From contig JAAETJ010000628.1 in NCBI GenBank assembly GCA_024228495.1, positions 1 through 40,572 on the forward strand: a stretch of DNA of 40,572 nt. The letters are read 5' to 3'. Shown piece by piece: positions 1 through 9,286 of the stretch. The notes under the pieces were generated by a model that was not told the origin of the DNA, searched no databases, and worked only from the letters and a program-made list of their open reading frames with translations. How positions within the stretch are numbered: the stretch's first letter is position 1; each line of letters begins with the position of its first letter. The stretch is from a bacterium. GTDB lineage: Bacteria; Pseudomonadota; Alphaproteobacteria; Rhizobiales; JAKIUO01. Made by a program: the position numbers and the translations under genes.

Positions 1-24
1 AAATTATTGTTTATTCTCGCTTTT

Positions 25-73
25 TTTGTAAAATTTACACAGAAACACAATGTGAATTTGTAAAATTGTAAAG
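25..73. promoter_or_regulatory. Putative operator: TTTGTAAA-type repeats upstream of the first ScfR-type regulator
   Basis: A perfect palindrome TGTAAA-A-TTTACA lies at 27-39. Two direct copies of TTGTAAA follow at 58-64 and 66-72, eight bases apart. The same word recurs in front of the second ScfR-type regulator (9081-9178) and of isocitrate lyase (9709-9716). Related regulators RamB and PrpR of actinobacteria bind TTTGCAAA-like sites in front of C2/C3 metabolism genes. That this is an autoregulatory operator is inference. Confidence 0.45.
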
Positions 74-148
74 CCGTGCTATTATGCTGGAAATTCAACA
101 AGATAATAATGTGCCTTCAACCAATGGAAGGCAAATCAAGGAAAAATC

Positions 149-1711
149 GTGATCCCTCTTGGCCCCAGACTTCGCTCGGTTCGCAAGAAAAAAGGCATCA
201 CACAATCAAGCCTCGCGCGCTCAATCGGCATATCGGTGAGCTATTTAAACCTGATTGAGCACAATAAGCGTAATATCAGCCCCGTCCTTATCGCCAAACT
301 GACACGCGCTCTTGATATTGATCCAGAACACTTGTCTGCCCCGCTGGACGCGCGCCTCATCCACGACCTTGAAAATCTTGCAGCCGAGCCTTTGTTTCGC
401 GATTCGCGCCTGGAGCCAAAAGCCCCGAGGGATATTGTTGCCAATCACCCCCGATGGGCGGAAGGTATCCTCAAACTATACCGCACCCACCAAACCTCAA
501 GCGAGGCATTGGAGGCCATGTCTCAGCGCCTCAACCGCGATCCTTATATGGTGGAAAGCTCTCACCAGATCATGAATATCATCACCTCGATCCGTTCTTT
601 TTCCGAAATTCTTGAAGAGGTCCCGGACCTGCCAGATGACGTACGCAACAGCATGGCGACCGGGATTTCTGCTGAAAGTCGCAAGCTCGGCAGCACCGCA
701 AAATCCCTGTTTGAGTTCATCAATGAACCCGACAAATCACTGCGCTCCTCAACCCCCGCCGATCAGGTGAATGATTTTCTGATCGACCGGCACAATAATT
801 TTGAGGAGCTGGAAGAGGCCACCACCAGCCTACGCGCCCGCATCCATAAATCCGGCCACCGCCTAAGCGACGCCCTGTTTGACTATCTGCAAGAAAAACA
901 TGGCACGCAAATCGAGTTTCAGTCGCCACAGGCGCGCGCCATGCCCGGCACCGCCGGTCAATATCATTTTGAAAAGAAAAATCGCACGCTTTATCTCGCC
1001 AACACACTGCCAGAGGCTTCAGCTCGTTTTCAACTGGCGCAACATCTGTTCGAGCTGGAATATGGAGACATCCTAAAGGGCATTCTCGAAAGTGCCGATC
1101 TAACAGGTGATGTCTATCAAGGCGCCCTGCGTGCCCTTTTGAACTACGCGGCCAGCGCCTTCTTGTTTCCCTATGAGCCCTTTTTGGAGGCATGCAAAAA
1201 AACACGCTACGATATTCAGTTGTTGCGGCGCACCTTTGGTGGCAGCTTCGAGCAGGTTTGCCATCGCTTCACCACCCTCAAACGCCCCGACGCCCCCGGA
1301 GTGCCGTTCGCCTTTTTGCGGGTTGATCCAGCTGGCAATATCTCCAAGCGCTACAGCTTGCCCAATTTACCCCTGCCGCGCGGCGATGGCGCCTGCCCTT
1401 TGCTACTCGCCTATCGGGCCTTTTTAACGCCGGGGCAAATCTGCACCCAAATCGGCGCTCTGCCCGAAGGGGAGCAATATCTTTATATCGCCCGCACGGT
1501 TTCCAAACATGTCGGCGCTTACGGCGAACCAGACCGCATGTATGCAATCATGATCGCCTGTGAAGTGCACTATATTGACCAGGTGCTTTATGGAGACCAA
1601 CTGGTGGGGCGCGGCGACCAACACATTACACCTCTTGGCATTCACTGCCGCACCTGTGCACGGCGCTCCTGCCAGCATCGGGCCCATGGTTCCGTATTAG
1701 GCACCTTGTAA
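149..1711 (+). CDS. XRE/ScfR-type transcriptional regulator with embedded histidine-kinase-like (DHp-like) segment
   Basis: The 520-residue protein starts at GTG behind AAGGA. Residues 5-60 form an XRE helix-turn-helix (GITQSSLARSIGISVSYLNL). Residues about 245-345 resemble the degenerate ImmA/IrrE-like region of short-chain fatty-acid regulators. The C-terminal half is of DUF2083 type (GNISKRYSLPNLPLPRG around 396-411) and ends in the Cys cluster HCRTCARRSCQH. Between the DNA-binding domain and the ImmA-like region, residues 137-191 look like a kinase dimerisation helix pair: SHQIMNIITSIRSFSEIL around His139. The histidine kinase downstream has SHELRTPMTSIRSFSEIL at the same register. The Glu and Pro of the canonical H-box are lost, so kinase activity is not expected, but a phosphoacceptor role is possible. 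The regulator at 7598-9013 shares the architecture without this segment. Role in acetate/glyoxylate control is inferred from neighbours. Confidence 0.85.
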   Translation: MIPLGPRLRSVRKKKGITQSSLARSIGISVSYLNLIEHNKRNISPVLIAKLTRALDIDPEHLSAPLDARLIHDLENLAAEPLFRDSRLEPKAPRDIVANHPRWAEGILKLYRTHQTSSEALEAMSQRLNRDPYMVESSHQIMNIITSIRSFSEILEEVPDLPDDVRNSMATGISAESRKLGSTAKSLFEFINEPDKSLRSSTPADQVNDFLIDRHNNFEELEEATTSLRARIHKSGHRLSDALFDYLQEKHGTQIEFQSPQARAMPGTAGQYHFEKKNRTLYLANTLPEASARFQLAQHLFELEYGDILKGILESADLTGDVYQGALRALLNYAASAFLFPYEPFLEACKKTRYDIQLLRRTFGGSFEQVCHRFTTLKRPDAPGVPFAFLRVDPAGNISKRYSLPNLPLPRGDGACPLLLAYRAFLTPGQICTQIGALPEGEQYLYIARTVSKHVGAYGEPDRMYAIMIACEVHYIDQVLYGDQLVGRGDQHITPLGIHCRTCARRSCQHRAHGSVLGTL

Positions 1712-1795
1712 GGAATGTTTTTTGCGCACTCCACAATTCATGCTAAATTAAACACCAATTTGATTGAACCGACTACCTGTTGGGAATGGGAACCT

Positions 1796-2179
1796 ATGCA
1801 CAAGACCGTACTAATCGCAGAAGACGAGCCCTATATTGTGCAATCGCTCAGTTTTCTGCTGGAAAAGGAAGGGCTGGACGTAGAGGTCGCAGTGGATGGT
1901 CGCCAAACCCTAGACATGCTCCGCAAGAACCCTCCCGATATTTTACTGCTCGACCTGATGATGGAGCATCTGACCGGTTTTGAGGTCCTCAAAATCCTGC
2001 GCTCCGAGGAGGAACTGAAAGATATCAAGGTACTGGTGCTATCAGCCAAGGGGCAAGAAAATGATCGGCGCCGAGTCATGGAACTTGGTGCTGACAAATT
2101 CATCACCAAGCCCTATGCCAATAATAATGTCGTCGAAAGCGTGCTAGAGCTGCTGCAAAGCATACCGCAAACGCAATAA
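1796..2179 (+). CDS. Single-domain response regulator (receiver only)
   Basis: The 127-residue protein starts MHKTVLIAEDEPYI. It has the acidic pair (E9/D10), the phosphoacceptor in DILLLDLMM, a Ser in VLVLSAKG at the Thr/Ser position, and the conserved Lys in FITKPY. It ends right after the receiver fold, with no DNA-binding or enzymatic output domain. An upstream in-frame start at 1715 exists, but the extra 27 residues are not receiver-like. It lies between the XRE/ScfR regulator and the symporter-kinase, so it is the likely phosphate shuttle of this sensory unit. Lack of an output domain means the signal must go to another protein; the H-box-bearing XRE regulator next door is the obvious candidate (inference). 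Confidence 0.9.
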   Translation: MHKTVLIAEDEPYIVQSLSFLLEKEGLDVEVAVDGRQTLDMLRKNPPDILLLDLMMEHLTGFEVLKILRSEEELKDIKVLVLSAKGQENDRRRVMELGADKFITKPYANNNVVESVLELLQSIPQTQ

Positions 2180-2197
2180 AGGGAGTCTGTCGTTCGC

Positions 2198-2449
2198 ATG
2201 GATAAAGGTCGCATCAAAGATCTTACCACCCTGATGCCGTGGGTGGGGTTGTTCTTGTTTACACCGCCCGTGCTGTTTTTGTTTCGCCAGGACACAACGA
2301 TTTTTGGCGTCCCCGTCCTTCCCGTTTATCTTTTTGTCACGTGGTTCGCACTAATCCTGACCTCAAGAAAACTGTCCGAGTATCTTGTTGACGATACGGT
2401 CCCCTTCGACACGCCACACATGCCACCTAACTCTTCTGATGAGGCCTAA
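2198..2449 (+). CDS. Small two-helix membrane protein, symporter accessory-like
   Basis: The 83-residue protein has two hydrophobic segments, about residues 9-27 (LMPWVGLFLFTPPVLFLF) and 34-56 (GVPVLPVYLFVTWFALILTS), and a short polar C-terminus. GGGAGT lies upstream of the ATG. It ends three bases before the start of the symporter-kinase, so the two are almost certainly co-translated. Small two-helix proteins (DUF3311, DUF485 or DUF4212 types) commonly accompany sodium/solute symporters. I cannot say which family it belongs to. A role as small subunit of the sensor's transport domain is inferred from position and topology. Confidence 0.8.
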   Translation: MDKGRIKDLTTLMPWVGLFLFTPPVLFLFRQDTTIFGVPVLPVYLFVTWFALILTSRKLSEYLVDDTVPFDTPHMPPNSSDEA

Positions 2450-2452
2450 GCG

Positions 2453-5167
2453 ATGCTCAATTCAGGATTGGTACTCATCACCTCAGCTGGATATCTGGCT
2501 CTCTTGTTTTTACTGGCATTTTTTGTTAATCGACTTGCTGTCAATAACAAATCAAGGATGATCAACTCACCCTTGATCTATACATTATCCCTCACCGTCT
2601 ATTGCACCTCCTGGACATTCTATGGCGCTGTTGGGTCAGCGGCGCGCAACGGGCTTGAATTCCTGACCATCTATATCGGCCCCTCACTGGTGTTCTTTGG
2701 CTGGTGGTTTATTTTGCGCAAGCTGGTACGCATCAGCAAATCTCACCACATCACCTCAATTGCCGATTTCATTTCCTCTCGCTATGGCAAGAGCGCCTAC
2801 CTGGCTGCCCTCGTCACCATCATGGCAGTGATCGGCACCACCCCCTATATCGCCTTGCAGCTAAAAGCTGTTGCCACCAGTTTCAATGTCATCACCGAAG
2901 TGCCAGGTCTGCCGATTGCAGCATCCAGCATCACTCACAGTTTTTATTCTGATACGGGTTTTTGGGTGGCAGCCTCGATGGGTATTTTTCTTGTCTTGTT
3001 TGGCACCAGAACGGTTGGCGTTGAAGAACATCACCACGGGGTCGTGGCGGCCATCGCCATTGAGTCACTAGTCAAGCTGTTCGCCTTTTTGGCGGTGGGG
3101 CTTTTCGTCATGTTCAGCGTGCGCGCGCCTGGTGGCGGTAATATTCTCTCGGCTATCGCACTTGATCCGGCCCTATCGCAACGCTTTTCGTTTCCCGATC
3201 AGTTTGGGCCGCGCTGGCTGACCATGTTAATTCTGTCAGCCTCAGCGATCATTTGCCTGCCGCGCCAGTTTCAAATCACCGTTGTGGAAATTGCCAACGA
3301 GCGCAATCTGCAAAAGGCATCCTGGCTATTCCCCTTATATCTTTTGCTAATCTCCTTGTTTGTCATTCCCATTGCGGTGGCCGGCTTGACCATTTTACCC
3401 GCTGGCTCAAACCCGGATCAGTTTTTGCTCACAGTCCCCCTGGCACTTGGCTATGAGGAGCTATCCTTGCTAGCTTTTATTGGTGGCTTCTCATCGGCAA
3501 CTTCCATGATGATGGTCGCCAGCATGGCCTTGTCGATCATGATTTCCAATCATCTTGTCATGCCGCTCTTGCTGCGTCTTCGCCACACAGAACTGGAGCG
3601 GGGCGCGGATTTCACCGGCATCTTGCTGACAATCCGGCGCATCAGTATCGTGGCGATCCTCATACTGGGCTATATGTATTATCGCTTCAGCACGGGATCA
3701 GACGCACTGGCCTCGATTGGCCTCATTGCTTTTGCGGCCTCTGCCCAGTTTTTGCCCGTTATCATCGGTGGCATTTTTTGGAAAAATGGCACGGAGTTTG
3801 GCGCATTTACCGGCCTCAGCGCTGGCTTTATCGTCTGGGCCTTTACGCTACTTGTGCCGGTGTTTGAACATGCTGGCTTGGTCAACGGCCTACTCGAAAA
3901 TGGTCTTTATGGCATCGCTTTCTTGCGCCCTGAAGCTTTATTTGGGGCGACCGGCTGGGACCCTCTGGTGCATTCGGTGTTTTGGAGCTATTGCGCCAAT
4001 ATCGGCATATATATATTCACCTCCCTGATCTCGAAACCTGGCGCGCTGGAAAGACTACAAGGCTCCTTGTTTGTCGATGTGTTCAAAATCCCTTTCAACC
4101 CTAACGTTCATCTTTCTGGTCGTTCGGTGCGCTCTGGCGAACTGGTGGCCCTTAGCCAGCGCATCCTTGGCACAGGCCCGACGCAAAAACTGTTTCATGA
4201 ATATTCCGAAAAACAGGGCGTTAGCGGCTTACCTGAACCAGATGCTTCGCTCGTTGCTGCCGTTGAGCGTCAAATGGCGGGCAGCATTGGTGCAGCTTCC
4301 GCGCGCATCATGGTATCACGTGTTGTTGAGGGCGAAGACATTGGCATTGATGAAATGATCGAGATTCTGGACGAAACGCAACAGCTCATAGCTTATTCGC
4401 ACCAGCTGGAGCAAAAATCACAACAGCTGGAAGAAACCACCGCGCGCCTGCGCGCCGCAAATGATCAGCTCAAACGCATGGACCGGCACAAGGATGACTT
4501 TTTGAGCCATGTCTCTCATGAGCTGCGCACCCCCATGACTTCGATCCGCAGTTTTTCGGAAATCCTACTCGACACTGACAATCTGGATGGACAAAAACAT
4601 GAACAATTTTTGAAAATTATCGTCTCTGAAAGCCAACGTCTGACGCGCCTGCTAGACGAAATCCTTGATATCAATCTGCTCGAAAATGATTATGGCCCAT
4701 GGGAAGCCAAATCCATCCAACCCTCGACGATCCTGCGAGAAGCGATTGCCTCTCTTGATGGTCTGGTGCAGCAAAAAAATGTCATGCTGAGCGACCGTTC
4801 AACCGTCAACGACTGGTCAACTCATGCCGACCCTGACCGCCTGAAGCAGGTCTATATCAACATTCTATCCAATGCCATCAAGTTCAGCGATCAAAAGCAG
4901 CCGCGCGTCTCAATCGACACCAAGGTCACCGATGGCAGCTTCAGCACCATTATCTCCGACAATGGTCCCGGTATCGCACCCGACGACCAAAGTGCCATCT
5001 TCGCTAAATATCAGCGCATACAACCAAGCGCACAGGGTATTGGCTTAGGGCTGGCTATTTCCAAACAGATCATTACCCGCATGAAAGGCTCGATTGACGT
5101 CAGCTCCAAGCAGGGGCAAGGCGCGGTGTTTACGGTGACAATCCCCAATATTCAAGCAACGAAATAG
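2453..5167 (+). CDS. Sodium/solute symporter-histidine kinase fusion (CbrA/CrbS-like sensor)
   Basis: The 904-residue protein has about 560 N-terminal residues of SSS-family symporter with a dozen or more membrane helices. A linker and coiled-coil follow (around 645-680, LEQKSQQLEETTARLRAAND), then a histidine kinase core. Visible motifs are the H-box SHELRTP with His689, the N-box NAIKFS near 807, the G1 box DNGPGI near 836 and the G2 box GIGLGLAIS near 862. The architecture matches CbrA/CrbS/MxtR sensors, which govern histidine or acetate use in gammaproteobacteria. No receiver is fused; the receiver-only protein two genes upstream is the likely partner. Location next to the glyoxylate-shunt genes favours acetate or another short-chain acid as the signal. 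Whether it also transports is unknown. Confidence 0.9.
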   Translation: MLNSGLVLITSAGYLALLFLLAFFVNRLAVNNKSRMINSPLIYTLSLTVYCTSWTFYGAVGSAARNGLEFLTIYIGPSLVFFGWWFILRKLVRISKSHHITSIADFISSRYGKSAYLAALVTIMAVIGTTPYIALQLKAVATSFNVITEVPGLPIAASSITHSFYSDTGFWVAASMGIFLVLFGTRTVGVEEHHHGVVAAIAIESLVKLFAFLAVGLFVMFSVRAPGGGNILSAIALDPALSQRFSFPDQFGPRWLTMLILSASAIICLPRQFQITVVEIANERNLQKASWLFPLYLLLISLFVIPIAVAGLTILPAGSNPDQFLLTVPLALGYEELSLLAFIGGFSSATSMMMVASMALSIMISNHLVMPLLLRLRHTELERGADFTGILLTIRRISIVAILILGYMYYRFSTGSDALASIGLIAFAASAQFLPVIIGGIFWKNGTEFGAFTGLSAGFIVWAFTLLVPVFEHAGLVNGLLENGLYGIAFLRPEALFGATGWDPLVHSVFWSYCANIGIYIFTSLISKPGALERLQGSLFVDVFKIPFNPNVHLSGRSVRSGELVALSQRILGTGPTQKLFHEYSEKQGVSGLPEPDASLVAAVERQMAGSIGAASARIMVSRVVEGEDIGIDEMIEILDETQQLIAYSHQLEQKSQQLEETTARLRAANDQLKRMDRHKDDFLSHVSHELRTPMTSIRSFSEILLDTDNLDGQKHEQFLKIIVSESQRLTRLLDEILDINLLENDYGPWEAKSIQPSTILREAIASLDGLVQQKNVMLSDRSTVNDWSTHADPDRLKQVYINILSNAIKFSDQKQPRVSIDTKVTDGSFSTIISDNGPGIAPDDQSAIFAKYQRIQPSAQGIGLGLAISKQIITRMKGSIDVSSKQGQGAVFTVTIPNIQATK

Positions 5168-5225
5168 CGATTGGAAATTGCCGCCAGATTATCACCAAAC
5201 CAGAACACCTACCCCCTAGCGCTAG

Positions 5226-5338
5226 CCCTCTCCCCATGGGAGAGGGAACAAGAAGTACACAGCCTTAAGGCTATTTCTTCTTTCCCCCTTCGCCCCTCTT
5301 CATGTTCTTTTGAGGAAGAGGGGGTGGGGTGGGGTGGG
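5226..5338. repeat. Palindromes plus G-quadruplex-forming run between convergent genes
   Basis: CCCTCTCCCCATGGGAGAGGG (5226-5246) is an inverted repeat. A second stem pairs CCCCTCTTC (5293-5301) with GAAGAGGGG (5315-5323). It runs into four G tracts with single-T loops at 5320-5338 (5, 4, 4 and 3 Gs). The block separates the convergent ends of the symporter-kinase and malate synthase genes and may act as a transcription stop or insulator. Neither palindrome has a U tract, so ordinary Rho-independent termination is not obvious. Confidence 0.6.
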
Positions 5339-5374
5339 AAGACTAACGATGGATAAGAACAGCGAATTCACTCA

Positions 5375-7561
5375 TCAAGCTCGCTGCTTCGCCTTTATTC
5401 TCATGGCATGCAAAATGGGTTCGGTGTAACCGCTGGGCTGTTGCGACCCCTCGAAAACCAGATCGCAGGCGGCTTTAAAAGCAAGGCTACCACCAAGATC
5501 ATCGCCTCCATTCTTTTGAGTTACAAGCGCTCGATATGTCGGATCTCCTGCATTTTGTTCATCAACCACGCTCGCCATACGCTGCATGCTTTCCATGATC
5601 TGCTCGCGCGTACAAATGCCATGATGCAGCCAGTTGGCCATATGCTGCGAGGAAATCCGCAACGTGGCACGATCCTCCATCAAACCGACATTATGAATGT
5701 CCGGCACTTTCGAACAACCAATACCAGCATCTATCCAGCGCGACACATAGCCAAGAATACCTTGCGCATTATTATCGAGCTCAAGCCTGATTTCTTGCGC
5801 ACTCCATGAAGGATCTACAGCAACAGGAATTTCTAATAATTGCTCAAGCGTCGCGCGCTCCAGTCCAGCCAACAGCTCTTGCCGCTCACTGACCAGTACC
5901 TGGTGATAATGCAAGGCATGCAAAACGGCGGCGGTTGGTGATGGCACCCAGGCAGTGTTGGCACCAGCTTTGGGATGAATGAGTTTTTGCTCCAGCATGT
6001 CTGACATCAAATCCGGCATGGCCCACATACCCTTGCCGATCTGTGCGTGACCAGGCAGACCACAAGCTAGTCCTACATCAACATTCCAGTCCTCATAAGC
6101 TGCAATCCAGGGAACGGTTTTCATATCGCCCTTGCGCACCATCGGCCCCGCTTCCATCGAAGTATGGATCTCGTCGCCGGTGCGATCCAGAAAGCCGGTA
6201 TTAATGAAAAACAGCCGCTCGCTAGCAGCCCTGATACATTCTTTGAGGTTCAGCGTCGTGCGCCGCTCTTCATCCATAATACCTATTTTGATGGTATTGG
6301 CATCGAGCTCGAGCAATTGCTCAATGCGCGAAAACAACTCTACAGCAAAAGCCACCTCACGGGAGCCGTGCATTTTTGGCTTAACGATATAGATTGATCC
6401 CGCGCGACTATTTCGCAGCCCCCCTGGCCTGTCCAGATCATGCAGCGCCATGAGGCTTGTAAAGATACCATCAAGGATACCTTCAAATACCGGATTGCCA
6501 TGTTCATCGCGCAAAATATCGATGGTCATCAGGTGTCCGACATTGCGCACCATCATCAAGGCACGCCTGCGCAACGTGAAGCGCCCTCCATCACAAGTTC
6601 GATAAACACGGTCATCGTTAAGTGTTCTGGTAATAATCTGGCTTTTCTTTTCGAGCGTTTGCGACAGATCGCCCTTCATGAGACCAAGCCAGTTGCGATA
6701 GACCTCGATCTTGTCTTGCGTATCCACCACAGCTACACTGTCCTCGCAATCCAAAATGGTTGAGAGCGCCGCCTCGATGACCAGATCCGCGATACCGGCA
6801 CGGTCCTGCTTGCCAATCAATGAATTCCGATTAATGCGAATTTCCACATGCAAACCATGGTTGCGCAGCAAAATAGCTCGAAGATTTTTGGAACCTCCTC
6901 GATAACCCGCTAACTGCTTCTTTTCAGCAAGATGGGTAACTTGCCCCCCAGACAATACGACCACCAGTGCACCATCGACGATCTGTAACGACACAGCATC
7001 TGCATAAGACCCCGATGCGAGAGGAAAAGAGCGATCCAAAAAGCGCCGCGCGAAGGCGATCACTTTTTCACCGCGCTCGGGAACATAGTTGCCAGAGGGA
7101 CCTTGCTCATCTTGAGGAATGGCATCGGTGCCATAGAGCGCATCGTACAGACTACCCCATCTGGCATTGACAGCATTCAGAGCATATCTGGCATTGCTCA
7201 CCGGCACGACGAGTTGCGGGCCAGCAATGTCGCTGATCTCCAAATCTATATTTTTTGTCGTGACGGTAAAATCTTCTCCCTCTGGTTCAAGATAGCCGAT
7301 CTCTTCCAGAAAGCTGCGATAAGCGTTGGCGTCAATGGCTTGGCCTTTGTGCGAGAGATGCCAGGCGTCGATTTTTGCCTGGAAGACCTCACGTTGCACC
7401 AGCAATGCCTGATTGACCGGCGTCAGGTCATTGACGATCTGCGCTACGCCTTGCCAAAATTCCTGCTCATCGATCTCCAACCCCGGCAAAGCCTCATTAC
7501 TGATGAACGCCGCAAATTCTGGATCAATCGTAAGACCTTCAACGGTCAATTCTCGTGGCAT
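5375..7561 (-). CDS. glcB: Malate synthase G
   Basis: The 728-residue product matches the usual length of MSG (about 720-730). It condenses glyoxylate and acetyl-CoA to malate, the second step of the glyoxylate shunt. Recognisable stretches include [19 protein letters not shown], the metal/glyoxylate region [37 protein letters not shown] split across residues around 430-480, and the C-terminal catalytic region [16 protein letters not shown]. The start ATG follows a G-rich SD (GGGGG). It lies 36 bases downstream of the second ScfR-type regulator on the same strand, so the two are probably one transcript. Isocitrate lyase lies about 2.2 kb away on the other strand. Confidence 0.97.
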   Translation of the reverse strand: MPRELTVEGLTIDPEFAAFISNEALPGLEIDEQEFWQGVAQIVNDLTPVNQALLVQREVFQAKIDAWHLSHKGQAIDANAYRSFLEEIGYLEPEGEDFTVTTKNIDLEISDIAGPQLVVPVSNARYALNAVNARWGSLYDALYGTDAIPQDEQGPSGNYVPERGEKVIAFARRFLDRSFPLASGSYADAVSLQIVDGALVVVLSGGQVTHLAEKKQLAGYRGGSKNLRAILLRNHGLHVEIRINRNSLIGKQDRAGIADLVIEAALSTILDCEDSVAVVDTQDKIEVYRNWLGLMKGDLSQTLEKKSQIITRTLNDDRVYRTCDGGRFTLRRRALMMVRNVGHLMTIDILRDEHGNPVFEGILDGIFTSLMALHDLDRPGGLRNSRAGSIYIVKPKMHGSREVAFAVELFSRIEQLLELDANTIKIGIMDEERRTTLNLKECIRAASERLFFINTGFLDRTGDEIHTSMEAGPMVRKGDMKTVPWIAAYEDWNVDVGLACGLPGHAQIGKGMWAMPDLMSDMLEQKLIHPKAGANTAWVPSPTAAVLHALHYHQVLVSERQELLAGLERATLEQLLEIPVAVDPSWSAQEIRLELDNNAQGILGYVSRWIDAGIGCSKVPDIHNVGLMEDRATLRISSQHMANWLHHGICTREQIMESMQRMASVVDEQNAGDPTYRALVTQKNGGDDLGGSLAFKAACDLVFEGSQQPSGYTEPILHAMRIKAKQRA

Positions 7562-7597
7562 ATCATACCCCCTTGTTATTATTTTTATGGTGTACGA

Positions 7598-9013
7598 CTA
7601 CGCCGAGATATAGGCGGACGCACCACGTTTATTGGCATCAAGATTGAGCTTATGGTGAGCGGGCGGAAAAGCGCGCTCCGAACATTCAAGCCGCGGACAG
7701 ACCCGGCATGAGATGCCAATAGGCACGACATTGCGCTCATCATCAAGGCGAATACCGTCCGAATAAACCAGCTGCTTGGCACAATCTATATCGACGCCAA
7801 GCCCAATCGATAGATGGCGCATCTGCGCGCCATAACGATTTTCACCTTTGACAATGGTACGGGCGATACAAAAGAACCGCTTGCGGTCGGGCATCTCGGA
7901 AATCTGCACATTTATATTGCCAGGGTGCAAAAACGCCATATAGACATTCCAGCGCGGGCAGGCACCAGAATGACGCGGGATATGGATACCGGACAATGAA
8001 AAGCGCTTGGAAATATTTCCCGCAATATCTGAACGCACCATATGAAACGGCAAACCTTTGGCCCCCGGTTTTTGCAAGCTGGTGAGGCGATGACAAATCT
8101 GCTCGAAGCTGACGAAAAACTGCTGCGACAACAAATCGACATCATATCGCACGCCCTTTGCCGCCGATAGAATCTGCTGATAAGGCATCAAGATCGCCCC
8201 AGCACAATAATTGGCGAGCGCTGTTTTGGCTAGAATTTGTGCATCCTTGCTAGGAAAATTACCCTCGCTGACAAGCGTATCAATCTCATATTTACCAGCC
8301 ATCAAAGCGGTTTGCACGGCCACTTGAAAGGACCTGCTCTGCGTCGAAAGATTTTGTGCAATCTCCAACTTGCGGCTAGAAGGATCAAAACGCCGTGCCA
8401 ACCGATTTGGCAGGCCGACAAATCTGGTATGAACGTCAAAGGCATTGAGCAAAAACGTCACCAGCCCCTGCATGCGTTCTTCATCTGATTGAACGCATTC
8501 CGAGCGCACCCTTGTGGCAACCTGCTCAAGACTTGGAAAGAAATTGGAATTGGCCTGTAAAAAATCCGAGACCGGCTCACTGGCCAAACCGCGTTGCTCG
8601 CCCTCTTCCTTAGTCGTATTCTCACTGCTCACGCCATTTTTTTTGAACCGCTGAAAACTGTCATATAAATGCAACAGAGCCTTGGCGATAGCCGGGTTGG
8701 AGCTCACCACGTCGCGCACATCCATATTGGTGACATCGATATCGGCGAAAATATCGTCGCCAAAACACTCCATCAAATCATTGGTGACACTTGCCTCATC
8801 GCCCTCGGACAGATCTGTAATTTCGAGCCCAAAATATCCTGCCAGCTTTAGTAAAAGCGGTACCGTAACATTGCGCCGATTATGCTCAATCAGATTGAGA
8901 TAGCTAGGAGAAATACCAAGGGCCGAGGCCAGGTCAGATTGGTTCATGCTGCGCTGTCGACGCAAGCGTTTGATCTTGCCGCCAATGCGGGGTTGGGCCG
9001 TACCATTCGCCAT
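7598..9013 (-). CDS. XRE/ScfR-family regulator of glyoxylate shunt (RamB/PrpR-like)
   Basis: The 471-residue protein starts at ATG after GAGGAGAAGAG. Residues 10-65 are an XRE helix-turn-helix (MNQSDLASALGISPSYLNLIEHN). The central region is ImmA/IrrE-like without an intact HExxH. The C-terminal DUF2083-type domain has GNISKRFSLSGIHIPRHSG, and the family Cys cluster CRVCPRLEC comes near the end. RamB of Corynebacterium and PrpR of Mycobacterium have this architecture and control acetate or propionate genes. Placement as first gene of an operon with glcB, and facing isocitrate lyase, fits a local regulator of the shunt. It is a paralogue of the protein at 149-1711 but lacks its H-box-like segment, having instead an acidic polar linker there. 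Confidence 0.92.
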   Translation of the reverse strand: MANGTAQPRIGGKIKRLRRQRSMNQSDLASALGISPSYLNLIEHNRRNVTVPLLLKLAGYFGLEITDLSEGDEASVTNDLMECFGDDIFADIDVTNMDVRDVVSSNPAIAKALLHLYDSFQRFKKNGVSSENTTKEEGEQRGLASEPVSDFLQANSNFFPSLEQVATRVRSECVQSDEERMQGLVTFLLNAFDVHTRFVGLPNRLARRFDPSSRKLEIAQNLSTQSRSFQVAVQTALMAGKYEIDTLVSEGNFPSKDAQILAKTALANYCAGAILMPYQQILSAAKGVRYDVDLLSQQFFVSFEQICHRLTSLQKPGAKGLPFHMVRSDIAGNISKRFSLSGIHIPRHSGACPRWNVYMAFLHPGNINVQISEMPDRKRFFCIARTIVKGENRYGAQMRHLSIGLGVDIDCAKQLVYSDGIRLDDERNVVPIGISCRVCPRLECSERAFPPAHHKLNLDANKRGASAYISA

Positions 9014-9080
9014 CTCTTCTCCTCAAAGCACATGGGTGACTAAATCAGCGTCAATCCCAGACAGTCAAAAATTTTCAACG

Positions 9081-9178
9081 TTTACAAAAATCACCCGCAA
9101 CACTGTAAATCCTTTACATCTTTACAAGTTCAACAGCTGAATTATCTTGCGCCTTGCAGGGAATGTCAATATTTTACA
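9081..9178. promoter_or_regulatory. Putative ScfR operator cluster and divergent promoter region
   Basis: TTTACA or TGTAAA words occur at 9081-9086, 9104-9109, 9113-9118, 9121-9126 and 9173-9178. TGTAAA-TCC-TTTACA (9104-9118) is a perfect inverted repeat. The stretch is AT-rich and lies between the start of the minus-strand regulator and the plus-strand small gene at 9287. The same words sit upstream of the first ScfR-type regulator. Function as a binding site is inferred. Confidence 0.5.
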
Positions 9179-9286
9179 GACATGATGTTAATTCAGGCAA
9201 CTAGCTGTGCGAGTGACAGTTATGATCGCAAAAGCTGAGAAGCAATTGAGATTATGTCAAGGCAAGTCAATTAAAGGAATGACAAG

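Noticed and set aside
720-1205. 161-codon minus-strand frame inside the XRE regulator gene
   Set aside because: It lies wholly opposite a well-supported gene, is rich in Arg/Cys/His typical of antisense frames in this base composition, and shows no family motif.
7103-7711. 202-codon plus-strand frame opposite glcB and the ScfR regulator end
   Set aside because: Antisense to two well-supported genes, with no motif or ribosome site.
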